A program made the translations under genes and the position numbers. Under the pieces are notes generated by a model. The model was not told where the DNA came from and ran no database searches. It saw nothing but the letters and a program-made list of their open reading frames with translations. Below are positions 1 to 9,380 of a stretch of 64,000 bases of DNA, piece after piece. This DNA comes from Symsagittifera roscoffensis (Eukaryota > Xenacoelomorpha > Acoela > Convolutidae): assembly GCF_963678635.1 (NCBI RefSeq), contig NC_087064.1:56182338-56246337 (forward strand). Reading direction: 5' to 3'. The first letter of the stretch is position 1, and each line of letters starts with the position of its first letter.

Positions 1-984
1 ACCCGCATATGGGTTACCATAGGGCACTTAAACATTGATCAATTCTTAAGTCACTTGGTGAACGTTTTTTTCGGGGTGATATCAGTTGAGGCGGAGAAAT
101 TTTAAATATGACTTCAAAAACTCATGTAACTCGCATTTTTTGCGGTAACTCCAATTTTGTATTGCAGAAACCACAGCTTGGTTTCAAAATTTAACTTACA
201 AACGCTTTTTTTCGCGCCACTTGCAAAATTTTTTTATATCAGAGTAATTTGCCTTCCATTTGATATTATGAATTTGAAAAAATGGAAATTTAAACCGCGA
301 AAAAAATTGTTCTCGCATGACCAAATAAAAACGCTTTTTGTGGCAAAACCTTCTTTTTCGTCCATTAATATTTTATTTTGCGATTCACTTTGAGGTAATC
401 GGAATTTTTTTGTATAAAAAAACAACAACTGTTGTAAGACCATTTGAACTAGGCTTAGAAAAAACGGCCTTGCTTTTATAAACTAATCCATTACTATGCT
501 TCTGCTAAAATCTTGCCTATTAGCCTGAGCTGAAAACAATTTCCTTTTTTAATATTCTTCGGTCACAAAAAAATAAAAGAACTTCATGTCTTCGTGGTTT
601 TCTTAAAAAATTTTTCCGTATCAGAATTAACCGTGCTACAATCAAATCACGTACCTGTATCAACAAACGAGAGAAAGGGGCAAAGTAAACAAAATAAAAA
701 GTGCTGCAGGCAAAATAATGGTCTATTGTTGCTATTAAGAGTCCTCACTACTCCAACTACATATCAACAATCGAAAAAAGTGAGTTGACGAAAGTAGTGT
801 CTTATAATCGTATAACCCGAATATCGTACAATATACAAATGTATTTTTAGTTTTCTTATTCTGGCTTTGATTTTAAAAAACTTGAAATTGTAAAACTCAC
901 GAGATCGAAATCCCAATTCAATTATATCAACCGGTCAAGTCTTTTTATATCGTTTTTGCTGTAAGATTGTTTTCTTCCGGAAAA
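1..984. other. AT-rich stretch with no recognised gene
   Basis: Contains short frames of 60-80 codons on both strands (157-393, 234-443, 594-788). They have no family resemblance and AT-driven composition. No splice-bounded coding segment recognised. Confidence 0.6.
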
Positions 985-1312
985 TTACACAGAGGCGACG
1001 CTGCACTTCGCAAACACAAGAGAGAACACGAAAAAAAATCAGCTCTATAAGGTGCAATAAGAAAAGTGGAAATAAGCCTCGAACAAGTAAAAACTCGGCG
1101 AGGTCTCGGATTCGATCTGCGACCCACGGTTACCTGGAGAAAATGAGTCTCACGAACTAACCACGGACTCTTAAGTAATCACAAACAGTAGCCTCAAATA
1201 ACTCAGAGACAGATGCTATGAAATTTCCAATGCTACAGATCGTGATTATAGCAAGTTGTACAAAAAACGAACACTTTTGCTCCCAAATAATGAAAACTTT
1301 TATTTGCGAGTG
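985..1312 (-). mobile_element. SINE family A copy 1 (type II tRNA-derived)
   Basis: A degenerate tRNA-like region is read on the minus strand: a box A-like start near 1170, and a B-box relative gatcgaatccgagacc near 1100-1120. Flanking body sequence is shared with copies at 3600 and 60205: atgaaatttccaatgctac upstream, and cctcgaacaag plus gaggcgacgctgcacttcg downstream. It is the most decayed of the three. The 60-codon minus-strand frame inside it has no coding meaning. Confidence 0.65.
987..1022. repeat. Conserved GCGAAG/CTTCGC hairpin, copy 1
   Basis: agaggcgacgctgcacttcg then caaacacaag. One arm base has changed (gcgacg), so the stem is imperfect. It forms the far end of SINE A copy 1. 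Confidence 0.6.
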
Positions 1313-1534
1313 AACTCGAGTGAATGAAATCAAAGTGAATGATTTCTTGGGAGTGAAATGAACTCAAAGACTTGAACTACTCTTTATCTTGGACTTGAAC
1401 CATCTTTTAAATCAATCAACCCCGCAGTACTCATAAATAATTTTAGTCACACTAAAAACTGCCAATTATCGTTTCCGTATAATCGTATAAATCTTGTCAC
1501 TTGTACTATCTGATCGCATACCATGACCAGCAGA
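1313..1534. repeat. Short degenerate direct repeats of gtgaatga type
   Basis: The interval 1310-1375 repeats gagtgaactcgagtgaatg, aagtgaatgatttc and gggagtgaaatgaactc, a degenerate 10-15-bp motif. The remainder is unremarkable AT-rich DNA. Confidence 0.45.
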
Positions 1535-2040
1535 CAGTTGGCAAAGAGTCAATGAACGCAAGAAACCAGAAAAACAAGTCCAATTTGTTGTTTTTTAAAT
1601 CTCTACTTTTGAACTTCGAAAATAGATGACCTTAAGGCTCTTTGAATTTCCAGAACAATGTATGATTGATTTTTTTTCAAGGAATTAATCATATTTGAGA
1701 AAACTGGATCACTGAATAAATTTTTTGTTTAGCTGAGAAATCTGATAACTAAAATTCACTTGCAAAATATAGCCAATTGCAAAAGAGTCAATGAACGCAA
1801 GTAAACAAAAAAATACTATTTGTTTTTTTTTTCATTTCCAAGAAAAAAAATAGATTGCCTTAAAACTCTTTGAATTTCCAGAAACACATATGACCCTTTT
1901 TGATAAAACCCCAATTTGAGAAAACTGGATCAATGGGTGAAGTTTTTATTGCGCTGGGAAATCTGATAAACAAATTCTATTTTCGAAGTCGATCACGTTT
2001 TCCGTGACTTTTACTCTTTTGCTGTTAGATAACCGAGTTT
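1535..2040. repeat. R1 interspersed repeat, two adjacent copies
   Basis: Two consecutive copies of a family found throughout the non-satellite part of the window. Each has cagttggcaaagagtcaatg, ctctttgaatttccagaa, gagaaaactggatcaatggg, then gctgggaaatctgataa. The second copy continues to cgatcacgttttccgtgac and ttttgctgttagata. No coding capacity. Confidence 0.7.
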
Positions 2041-2055
2041 GCATTCATGCTACAC

Positions 2056-2086
2056 AGAGGCGAAGCTGCTCTTCGCGAACACAAGC
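2056..2086. repeat. Conserved GCGAAG/CTTCGC hairpin, copy 2
   Basis: gaggcgaagctgctcttcgc followed by gaacacaagc. The stem GCGAAG/CTTCGC is perfect with a short loop. It follows directly on two R1 copies. Confidence 0.65.
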
Positions 2087-2359
2087 AAGGAAAATGCAAG
2101 AAAAGAGCTCTAAATAGGCAAAACATATAGAAATAAGAAAAAGATTAAGAAAAAACAGCTTGAAATTTTTGGTTGCAATTAGGAGTATTACGTTCTCACA
2201 TCTACTCAACGACCGCTTGTAATTTTACTAACACTAGCCACCAACAAAGCCGCTACAGCTTCTATCAAACTGCCAATATTTAATGCAGCAAAAAAAACCG
2301 ACCAAAAAAAATTATTCAAATAATCCGGATCTGAAAATCCAACCTGCTGATTAGAAGCC

Positions 2360-2388
2360 TCACGTCCTCGCATCTGCGCCAAGTTCGC
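2360..2388 (-). CDS. Possible terminal ALIX exon (8-9 codons and stop)
   Basis: A good acceptor, gttttcttgcag|GC, lies about 1.67 kb downstream of the phase-1 donor at 4062. Joined in phase 1 it would add SELGADART and a TGA stop. The local sequence is GC-richer than its surroundings. The proposed tail does not resemble known ALIX C-termini. Alternatives are retention of the last intron (giving SKYKCFFNQVFKL and stop), or that this is an exon of another gene: read in frame 0 it gives ANLAQMRGREASNQQ followed by a GTTGGA donor-like site. Weak. Confidence 0.25.
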
Positions 2389-2399
2389 CTGCAAGAAAA

Positions 2400-3539
2400 C
2401 TAAAGGCCCAGCTAATGCTGAATCTACCTGTTCTAATATTTTTAATCATATATTGAACAGATATGGAAGAGCGCAACTTTCCAAGATTCAAAAAAATGGA
2501 CTTTACGCTAAGCCTTTGTGTTTCTCTGCTCAAGTAGGGAATTAATCACTTAGTTAAAGAGAAACACTAATACTCGCTCTTTCAGGTGATCTCAGATTTG
2601 GCTGGGTAGCTTTCGAAAAAAAAAGTCAAAAAAATTCTAAAAATCGTTAACTTTTCGTTCCTACATCCAAAAATATTTATCAAATTAAGCACGGCAATAG
2701 CCTCTGCTTTCCACACCCTGATTTATAGATTGAAGATTTCCACAACCTGACTTTTTTACATTGAGTCGTTAATATCAGATTTGAATAAATTTTCGAGAAT
2801 AATACGAAATTTCTTTTAAAAAGTTTAAAATTTGAGAAGGTATTTTTCCGAAGTCCATAACAGCTTTCTGTATAAACAAAACACGGTAAAACAGTTTACG
2901 AAAGGAACATCCAAGTGCCATGTTAGTTTTGTTGAACTATCAACCTCAAAATCGACAGGTCAGTTTTTGAAAAAAGATTATATTTCGAAAAAATTTTCCA
3001 AGGCCATATTTTCTTTCAAAAGGGAGGGCATAGCCGCTTGCGCAGCTAAAATCTGCATAATTAAAAATTTTTTTGGTTCGACCCTTAATCTCCGATTTGG
3101 CATGGTAATCTCCAATTTTGGGAAAAGTCAAAAAGTTTTAAAATTTAACCAAAATGACAAAAAATGGTCTGTTTGAAGCCATAACTTTTTCCACTTAATT
3201 TTGTTAATAGTCGCCTGAGAAGATATATCCCGTAAGTTGTTCTCTTGATTGAAACCTTCATCTTTGATTTGTGCATTCATGTTTGGGAAAAAGAAAAAAA
3301 TCAAAACAAGTAGGCCAAAAATCCCCTACTGAAACTTTCGAAGGCTGTAGAACGTGAGCCACAATGAAAAGAGACTAGCGAAATATGCAGGCACACAGAG
3401 CAGCCAGTTTTTCCTTTTATACCATATTTTAAGTGCAAAAAAATTTCCTAAGCGTTGCAAAAAAAACGAAAAAGAATAAACCCCCTACACTTTCATTATA
3501 CATGTTTTTTTTTCAAATAGGACATAACACTAGCCAAAA
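2400..3539. other. AT-rich stretch, probably last ALIX intron or 3' flank
   Basis: No recognised coding block or repeat family. The 114-codon plus-strand frame at 2832-3176 is Lys/Phe/Ser-rich, matches no domain I know, and overlaps an opposite-strand frame of similar quality. It is treated as chance. The antisense neighbour is the ALIX proline-rich exon. Confidence 0.5.
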
Positions 3540-3599
3540 ACAAAGCAGCAACATATGTAATCAAATTATTTATGCTCAAACAAGCTTGAAGATAACTAA

Positions 3600-3860
3600 A
3601 ATGAAAAATAAGAAAAAGTAGACATAAGCCTCGAATTAGCAGAAAATCGGCTACGTCTGAGATTCGAACGTGCGACCAGGAAACTAAAAGTAACACACAT
3701 TAAACACTCAGCCAAAGAGGCTTAATAGTAGATTGAAGACAGAAGACTAAAGACTAGCCAGAAAAAAAGCAGAGAACAGATGCTTTGCAATTTCCAATGC
3801 TACAGTGAAATTTCCAAATAATTGAATACTTTTAATAAACTTTTTTATTTGCGAGTTAGG
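3600..3860 (-). mobile_element. SINE family A copy 2 (type II tRNA-derived)
   Basis: On the minus strand, TTTGGCTGAGTG (box A, near 3706-3717) and GTTCGAATCTCAGACG (box B, near 3655-3670) form a split pol III promoter. The spacing suits a tRNA with a long variable arm (Ser/Leu type). The body shares gcctcgaattagcagaaaat with copy 3 and aatttccaatgctacagtg with copies 1 and 3. Confidence 0.75.
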
Positions 3861-3904
3861 TTAGAAAAAAAAGAAGGTTCGTAATAACACACTAAGCTGA
3901 CGCT

Positions 3905-4010
3905 AGTGCAAACACCGAAAGTCGAAGACTTTTCCTAAAACAACGGAAAAAATCATAGCAACCTTTATAAGAGTCTGAACTACCATCATCGACTCTCAAT
4001 AATTTGTTTT
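3905..4010. repeat. R1 repeat, terminal fragment
   Basis: Only the end module is present: gacttttcctaaaacaacgg, atcatagcaacctttataag, and the closing stem-loop agagtc...gactct. It lies just 3' of the ALIX proline-rich exon. Confidence 0.6.
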
Positions 4011-4061
4011 TGTATATAAATTATAACTTGAACACCTGATTGAAAAAGCACTTGTACTTAC

Positions 4062-4306
4062 TCTGGTGCGTCATGGGCATGTAGGGGTTGTAACTGGGCA
4101 TGGGGGTAGGGTTAGAGTATAGCGGCTGCTGCACATTGGGCGCGAAAGGGGTCTGGCCAGGTGCCGATGGGGCTGCCGTGGATTGGGTGGGCGCAGAATT
4201 ACTTGAAGCGGAGCCGGTGGTGGAACCTGAGGCAGCGGGGATGTTGGAGTGGTAGGAGGGAGCATCCGGCTGACCTGCAGTTTTAGTGGCATTCGAAGTG
4301 ATGTCC
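4062..4306 (-). CDS. PDCD6IP: ALIX/PDCD6IP exon: proline-rich tail with PSAP motif
   Basis: One base completes lysine, then 81 codons plus one base follow. The sequence is low-complexity and rich in Ala, Ser, Thr, Pro and Gln: DITSNATKTAGQPDAPSY, then STAAPSAPGQTPFAPNV, then NPTPMPSYNPYMPMTHQ. PSAP (4159-4170) is the TSG101 UEV-binding motif found in the ALIX tail. The MPSYNPYMPM run resembles the vertebrate MPMGYNPYAY segment. The tail is much shorter than in vertebrates, and no ALG-2-type PxYPP repeat or CEP55-type GPPYP stretch is seen here. The acceptor is tttggttatag|G and the donor CACCAGA|GTAAGT (phase 1). A longer-looking overlapping frame here is a shadow. Confidence 0.92.
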
Positions 4307-4559
4307 CTATAACCAAATAAAAAATATTGGAATTTTCAAAGCGTTTCGTTCTCGTCAGATTGCTTGAGAGATCAGAAAGAAACTTGTCAGAAGGAAACAG
4401 AAACACACTTAACTAGGGGATTGAGGCCTACAACATTCCTATAAATTTCGATTCAGATCCAGTTTTTCGATGCAACAAATGGCGTCGCCCAAATTGTTTA
4501 TGGTTAACAATGACATCGAAAAAACATCTGAAAAGCTATCCGCAATAACCATAAGACCA

Positions 4560-5040
4560 AAAAGCAAACATAGCCAACAAACAGTTGGAAAAAAAATCAA
4601 TGATCGCAAAGAAATACAAAAAACTGACTTGTTTTTTTTTTTGAAAAATTTTCGAATTTCAAAAAAAAACATTATCTCAAAACTCTTTGAATTTCAAGAA
4701 CTATTTATCATTGGCTTTTTTGATACAATTAACTCAAACTGAGAAAACTGGAGTGTTCGGTAAAATTTTTGTTCCGCTAGGAAATCATAAATTAAATTCC
4801 ACTTTGGAAACTAGAAATCAATCACATTTTTTCGCGCCTCTTTCACGTTTGTAATTGGATAGCCCAATTTGACTGCCTCTTAGCAGATGAATTTCATGAA
4901 TGCAATGAAATGTTTGACCGCACTCCAGTAGTTATAAGAGCATTTTAAGACTTTTCCTGAAAAGAAAACGAAATAAAATCATCACGACCTATATAAGAGT
5001 CCAAGTTTAATCGACTCTTGGAAAAACGGAAATTACTTAA
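4560..5040. repeat. R1 repeat copy in ALIX intron
   Basis: A nearly full copy occupying most of the 741-bp intron 4307-5047. Modules run in the same order as elsewhere: ccaacaaacagttggaaa, ctctttgaatttcaag, actgagaaaactgg, ttccgctaggaaatc, aatcaatcacattttttcgc, gacttttcctgaaaag, atcacgacctatataagag, and the closing agagtcc...cgactct stem-loop. Confidence 0.72.
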
Positions 5041-5047
5041 GACTCAC

Positions 5048-5142
5048 TTGAGGAGATCTTCTTTTTCTGTGCTGCGCGCGAACACGAAGTCGTTCACTTT
5101 ACTCTGATGTGTGAGCAGGATCTCCGTCAAGTCTCCATAGAA
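5048..5142 (-). CDS. PDCD6IP: ALIX/PDCD6IP exon: end of V domain
   Basis: This 95-nt exon is too short for ordinary ORF calling and was found by reading the minus strand between its neighbours. It encodes FYGDLTEILLTHQSK then VNDFVFARSTEKEDLLK, matching family [32 protein letters not shown]. The acceptor is cgtgtttag|TTC and the donor CTCCTCAA|GTGAGT, phase 2. It joins the next exon as lysine, giving EDLLKDIT, the same junction as vertebrate ELLKDLQ. Confidence 0.95.
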
Positions 5143-5343
5143 CTAAACACGTATATATATATATTTTCGATTTTATCATTCGTACTAGCCTGGACTCAAC
5201 ATGGAATTAGATTCTCGATCTACACTTCAATTTAAGCGATAAATTGCTGCATTCAAAAGCATACCCAACAGCCATTTGACGTACTATTACTGAACATGAG
5301 AAACAAAATAAAAAACACCCGAATTGACAATAAATTAACCAAC
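5143..5343 (-). other. Short ALIX intron with AT microsatellite
   Basis: A 201-bp intron between the GTTGGT donor at 5343 and the tttag acceptor at 5143. Contains an (AT)n run at about 5151-5164, close to the acceptor. No other feature seen. Confidence 0.85.
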
Positions 5344-5621
5344 CTTCTGTCCTTCTCGCAGATGATTAACCAGGGTCTCAAACGCATCATAAGCCTGTGC
5401 TAGTTTCTTCAGGAACTCGTCTCTCACTTCGTTGTTGCCGGAGCTCAACTGAGAGAACTTGCAGTGAACAGTCTGGATTTGTTCTAAAACTTTCTCCTGT
5501 TTCAAAAATGTCTCGCCCAAGTCAGTCCTTGCGTCTCCGAACATCTCGTTTAGAACAGTCTCAGTGACTGCCGGTGCATTGACAGTGCCTTCAGCGGTCA
5601 TTTCAGATAAAAATTTAGCTT
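5344..5621 (-). CDS. PDCD6IP: ALIX/PDCD6IP exon: V domain end with late-domain-binding Phe
   Basis: Two bases complete a lysine codon, then 92 codons follow. The sequence AKFLSEMTAEGTV matches family SKFLTALAQDGVI. KQEKVLEQIQTVHCKFSQL matches KKQEGLLKNIQVSHQEFSKM, and LAQAYDAFETLVNHLREGQK matches LATAYDNFVELVANLKEGTK. The Phe in AYDAF (positions 5380-5382) corresponds to human Phe676, known from the family to contact YPxL late-domain peptides, so that binding function is probably kept. The acceptor is ctctgtttag|AA and the donor CAGAAG|GTTGGT (phase 0). A 201-bp intron follows. Confidence 0.95.
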
Positions 5622-5694
5622 CTAAACAGAGCATATCAAAATAGGTCTAAAACTGGATGAATTGGAGACAACCAAACCAAAACAAAACTTATTT

Positions 5695-5804
5695 ACAGAG
5701 TGCTACTCAAACCCACACGTAGATTCGTGTACTAGAATTTTCAGCTTGATATACTCTTTAGCCTTGGATTGCTCTGGTGCCTTATACCGCTCGGCCATCC
5801 TGCC
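5695..5804 (-). tRNA. tRNA-Leu-like pseudogene or SINE head, possibly intron-containing
   Basis: The minus strand begins GGCAGGATGGCCGAGCGG, a textbook leucine-tRNA 5' end with a perfect box A. It continues GGCACCAGA, which can pair with TTCTAG about 35 nt later, as an anticodon stem interrupted by an intron would. A variable-arm-like hairpin (CACG...CGTG) and a worn T arm (TGGGTTTGAGTAGCA, expected GGTTCGAATCCC) follow. The acceptor 3' strand (CTCTGTA) does not pair well with GGCAGGA, so it is probably not functional. Confidence 0.55.
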
Positions 5805-5829
5805 TTCGCAATCATGTTACAACCGAAAA

Positions 5830-6205
5830 CGAAAAAAATGATTGACAATTTTTGAAAACATTTTCAACTTTTGAACAAAAAATATATCAAATTAGAGCTC
5901 TTCAAATTTCAATCCAAAATGTTTATGACGGATTCTTTTTTCAACAAAAAAAATCCCATTTCCAGAAACTTGAATCTGTTTTGTTTTTTTTTCCGCTGGG
6001 AATTCAGAAAAATTAAAATCCATTTTCGAAACTAGAAGTCATTCACGTTTTTCGAGTACCTTCAAACTTTTGCTGTTCGATAGTGGAATTTGCCTGCCTT
6101 TTAACAAAATAATTGAGCAGAACTTACAAAAAAATGAAAATCAAGGAGCAAAACTGAAAAAAAAATCACTATCTATATAAGTGACAATCAATACGTTCTT
6201 TTCAC
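5830..6205. repeat. R1 repeat copy, diverged
   Basis: Weaker match to the family: ttccgctgggaattcagaa, cgaaactagaagtcattcac, ttttgctgttcgatag, gcctgccttttaacaaa, then atcactatctatataag. The copy sits between the tRNA-Leu-like sequence and the decayed minus-strand LINE. Confidence 0.6.
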
Positions 6206-6743
6206 TTAGAAACTTTCATTTTTTCAAACCGATTCTTGCTATGAAAACCTTTGAAGTTCTCCACCTCGAAAAAATTCTAAATCCTGATCTATGTAAAGCT
6301 GCATTTGTGTATTGACGAAATTTTAGTTAGTTCAGATTATTACAATTTAGGAACCCGCCGTTTAGTAATAAATTTAAATGAGAGCAAATGCATTGGTTGG
6401 AATTTGCGCATTTTCATATTTTCAGAAATGCAATTGAAGAATTGTCTGTAGTGTCATCTAAATGTCTCATCAAAAACAACTGTCATTGTTGTGGCCTCGT
6501 CTCCTTCAAGGGCAGCAATTTTTTTATCATGATAATCCTTCAGCTGCGAAGGAGATGAAGGTTTGTTTGAGGTGGCTTCGTCTCGTCCATAGCCCAGTGT
6601 CGTTGGCCCCTAACGGGATATTTAGGGTATACAATATAAACGGGTTACCTGAACGTAGTTTTGTCACTGGAAGTCGTTACAATGGTACTCTCGTTTAGTT
6701 GTGCTGTTTTGAGGGCAGCATCCCCGTCATACTAACTATTTGG

Positions 6744-8060
6744 TTAGTTAAGCTCTCCTTTTCTAATTTTCGTTGCGAGCTGAGGAAGCTCAACTACACG
6801 GGGGGTGGCGTCAGTCCAGAGACTGAGGACATCTAAATCTGTCGGTCTGTTTCGACAGTTAAACAAACGATTGACTTTATGAGCTGAGGGCCTTGTGAAA
6901 CTAGGGATTTTAAGGTTTATACTACTCCGGCAAGGGAGAGTATCCTGATCGGATCTGCGCAAGTTTGCACCTGACTTTACGATCGAGCTTATGTTCACTA
7001 GCGTCTTTTTCAGGTGGAAATGAGTAAGGTACTTTGTAAGGGTAGTTCTCAATGCAATTTTTGAGGTTTTATTATAGAGATGCTCGAAGCTCTTTTTACA
7101 AAGTGTATGATTACTTTGCGCTGTGTTTGGGAAAAGAGAGGCGATGTCTCGTTGAAACAAAGTTTGTAGTTTTGGCTTGAGCGTTTTCGTATTACTAACT
7201 AATTCTCACTATCCGCTCGACTGGGAAGATGTCTGTCAAGTTGAAGCTGTTTTGAGTCTTTCGCTGCGCTCACGCACCTTGAGAACCTCTTTTTCATTGT
7301 GCAGGTGTTATATATTTGTCATTCTCACACAACCGGTGACAGTTCTCAGCGCATCATTTAGTCTCACTTGCACCTTCTTCCAGTTTAAGGCAATGAGGCT
7401 GGATGACCATATTGGTTCTTTGTAGCTCATAACATGACTGATGGACTTGTATGAAATCGATGAGGTCCCTTTACTGCAGTTTCAATTAGTGCTGGCTAGT
7501 TTTTCAAAGCATTTTTCCATGATTGTAATCAGGAACAGATATTTTATGTATGCTCTCTGATAATAAGCATGTTGTTAAATGTGACAGCCAGGAATGTAAG
7601 AAATTTGGATAATTTTAGGAGATAACCCCTAATATCAACCTTAGTTTTAAACCTCACTTCGGTAGACCATGTATTAATAAATAGGCCATAGAATTATCAT
7701 CAAGATAGGTTAAGATGTCTATTTATGAGCCATGTTTGTAGGTGATCCATGTATGCGTTCATGGGAATGTGTGGTACCGATGCATTGGGCCCAGATATAA
7801 GAAGGGTACTGTCATCTGCAAAGAAGATTGAAATAATGTTGTCACTAGTGTGGCATTACGTTTGCTTGTTGCCTGATTTCTAATCGACTTTGAGTGAAGC
7901 GGCCTCGTAAATATGACAGCAGCCATCGTTTAGTGCTCTTAATGAGAAAAACTAAGTACAAGAACTCGGTGGTTAACCGTATCAATTGCAGTGTGAGATC
8001 TAGAGCAACAAGCTGCGTTCTATGACAGGTTTTGTTTTTGTTAAGACCGTTATTTTGGGT
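6744..8060 (-). pseudogene. LINE reverse-transcriptase fragment
   Basis: Contains VALDL, TVNHRVLVLSF-like and RWLLSYLRGRFTQSRLEIR blocks in changing frames, then IFFADDSTLLISGPN with both catalytic Asp residues kept (7811-7825) and MDHLQTWLINRHLNLS. The open stretch 6744-7160 may be the C-terminal tail, but I cannot match it to a known domain. The polymerase is broken by frameshifts despite the intact FADD. Confidence 0.7.
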
Positions 8061-8544
8061 TGCTACACTTTAACGCAGTAAATATCGACCGTACTTTACT
8101 GAAGCAATGCTGATGGTTAGCCAGTTCGATTCACTGGTTCAGTTTGTGTAGGAGTGGTTTTCTATGAAATCCATTATGAGCGCTTATTGTCTTGTATCGT
8201 ATTAGTTATTTTATGATTGAGGACTAGGATGTTGGGGTGACTGAGTGTTCTTGTTGTAAATTGTCTCCTTCATTCATTATTCTTAGTACCTCTTTTGAGA
8301 ATTTAGGGGTTATTTCACGATTGCAGACCGGTGGAATGTTTTGCAACGCGGCTTTGTTGATGATCCTTTAACACATTACCCGCGAACAGTACTTTTAGAA
8401 ACAATTGTTCTCTTTCCTCACGAAATTTTAACCAGAATTCTTTCCTGAAATGAATGTAGGAGCGTTTCGTCTCTGCTTTCAAACTCTCAATGTCGCAGGT
8501 GATGTTTGAGGGATAGGTTTAAGGTGATGAGGACTTGAAATGAG

Positions 8545-8900
8545 TCAGGTTCGAGTTCTTTGTATTTGTGACCAGATCTTGTGCAACGAGCGTAATGATT
8601 GGCGAGCCTGAACAAATGTTGATGACCGGCTTGAAAATTTTTCATTTAAGAATATGAAGTCTGATTCTCCAATTTTAACTGCAAACTTATCATCTCTTGG
8701 ATCTGAGTTTATGTGAGTACCAGAGCTCATTGTATGCGTTAATGTCGCCATTAATGAACGTTTTTCTCAACGATGAATGCAAGATCTCCGCCTCTGCCAC
8801 GCTCATTAGGGCGGTTGGTGGCCACTATCTGATACCCAAGAGGATTTTAACCGCCACAGTAAGATTTCTTTCTTGTATAGCTGCTATTTTGAACTAGCGG
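8545..8900 (-). pseudogene. LINE endonuclease fragment
   Basis: Two frames are needed: INGDINAYNELWYSH (about 8710-8755) in one, and SDPRDDKFAVKIGESDFIFL through QSLRSLHKIWSQIQRT (8545-8700) in the other. They match the GDFNAHH..W...D.RG.. layout of apurinic-type LINE endonucleases. Stops and frameshifts remove function. The plus-strand open frames here are shadows. Confidence 0.65.
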
Positions 8901-9104
8901 ATAATGAAAATTGTGGATTCTTTGGTGGTGGACTGGTTGCGCAGTGGGTATATAAGGTGGTCGACACCACGTGCAGTCTCGGCACAAAAAGTTGCTATCG
9001 CTGTTACTAACGGATTTGAATTTGCCATATTTGAGGTCTGCCCCAATTACGTAGTGGCATCACACGCTAAACTGAGTGCTTTTGATTTGTTGATTGCACA
9101 TAGT

Positions 9105-9380
9105 TTAAGCTTCAGGTCCGGGGTTTGTTTCCATCCCTGCAACGAACAAAAGCAAGGCGGCTATGATTCCGGTCAAGAAGTTCTTCAGGATCAGTGGGGA
9201 TGGTTTGTGCTGCTCCTTATTTAAAAACCCGCTGTTTGACGTTGGAGACATTGAGGAATTTGATAGGTCATGCACTCGTGTTGACACGAGTATCTTTCTG
9301 CCACTGAAAGGCGCCCACCTCCAGAACCAAGAAACAGTAGTCATTTTATTTGACGGAAACTTAAATAATTTGCCATTCAA
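9105..9380 (-). pseudogene. LINE N-terminal fragment with 2A-like NPGP motif
   Basis: The frame ends in a hydrophobic stretch, IIAALLLFVAG, then METNPGPEA and a stop. 2A sequences (consensus D-x-E-x-NPGP) cause ribosomes to skip the last Gly-Pro bond. They occur at the N-terminus of several invertebrate non-LTR elements (established for CR1 and related groups). Here Glu and NPGP remain but the usual Asp is Gly, which would weaken or abolish skipping. The stop two codons after NPGP breaks the ORF. Confidence 0.6.

Noticed and set aside
2206-2394. 62-codon minus-strand frame as a stand-alone small protein
   Set aside because: Only the first 15 codons, after a good acceptor, look exon-like. The remainder overlaps AT-rich non-coding sequence. 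Kept only as a weak terminal exon candidate.
2832-3176. 114-codon plus-strand frame
   Set aside because: Lys/Phe/Ser composition follows the AT richness, there is no domain similarity, and an overlapping opposite frame is equally open.
4071-4406. 111-codon proline-rich minus-strand frame taken at face value
   Set aside because: It is the wrong frame and runs through the splice acceptor. The frame giving SNATKTAG...PSAP...YNPYMPM joins both neighbouring exons in phase.
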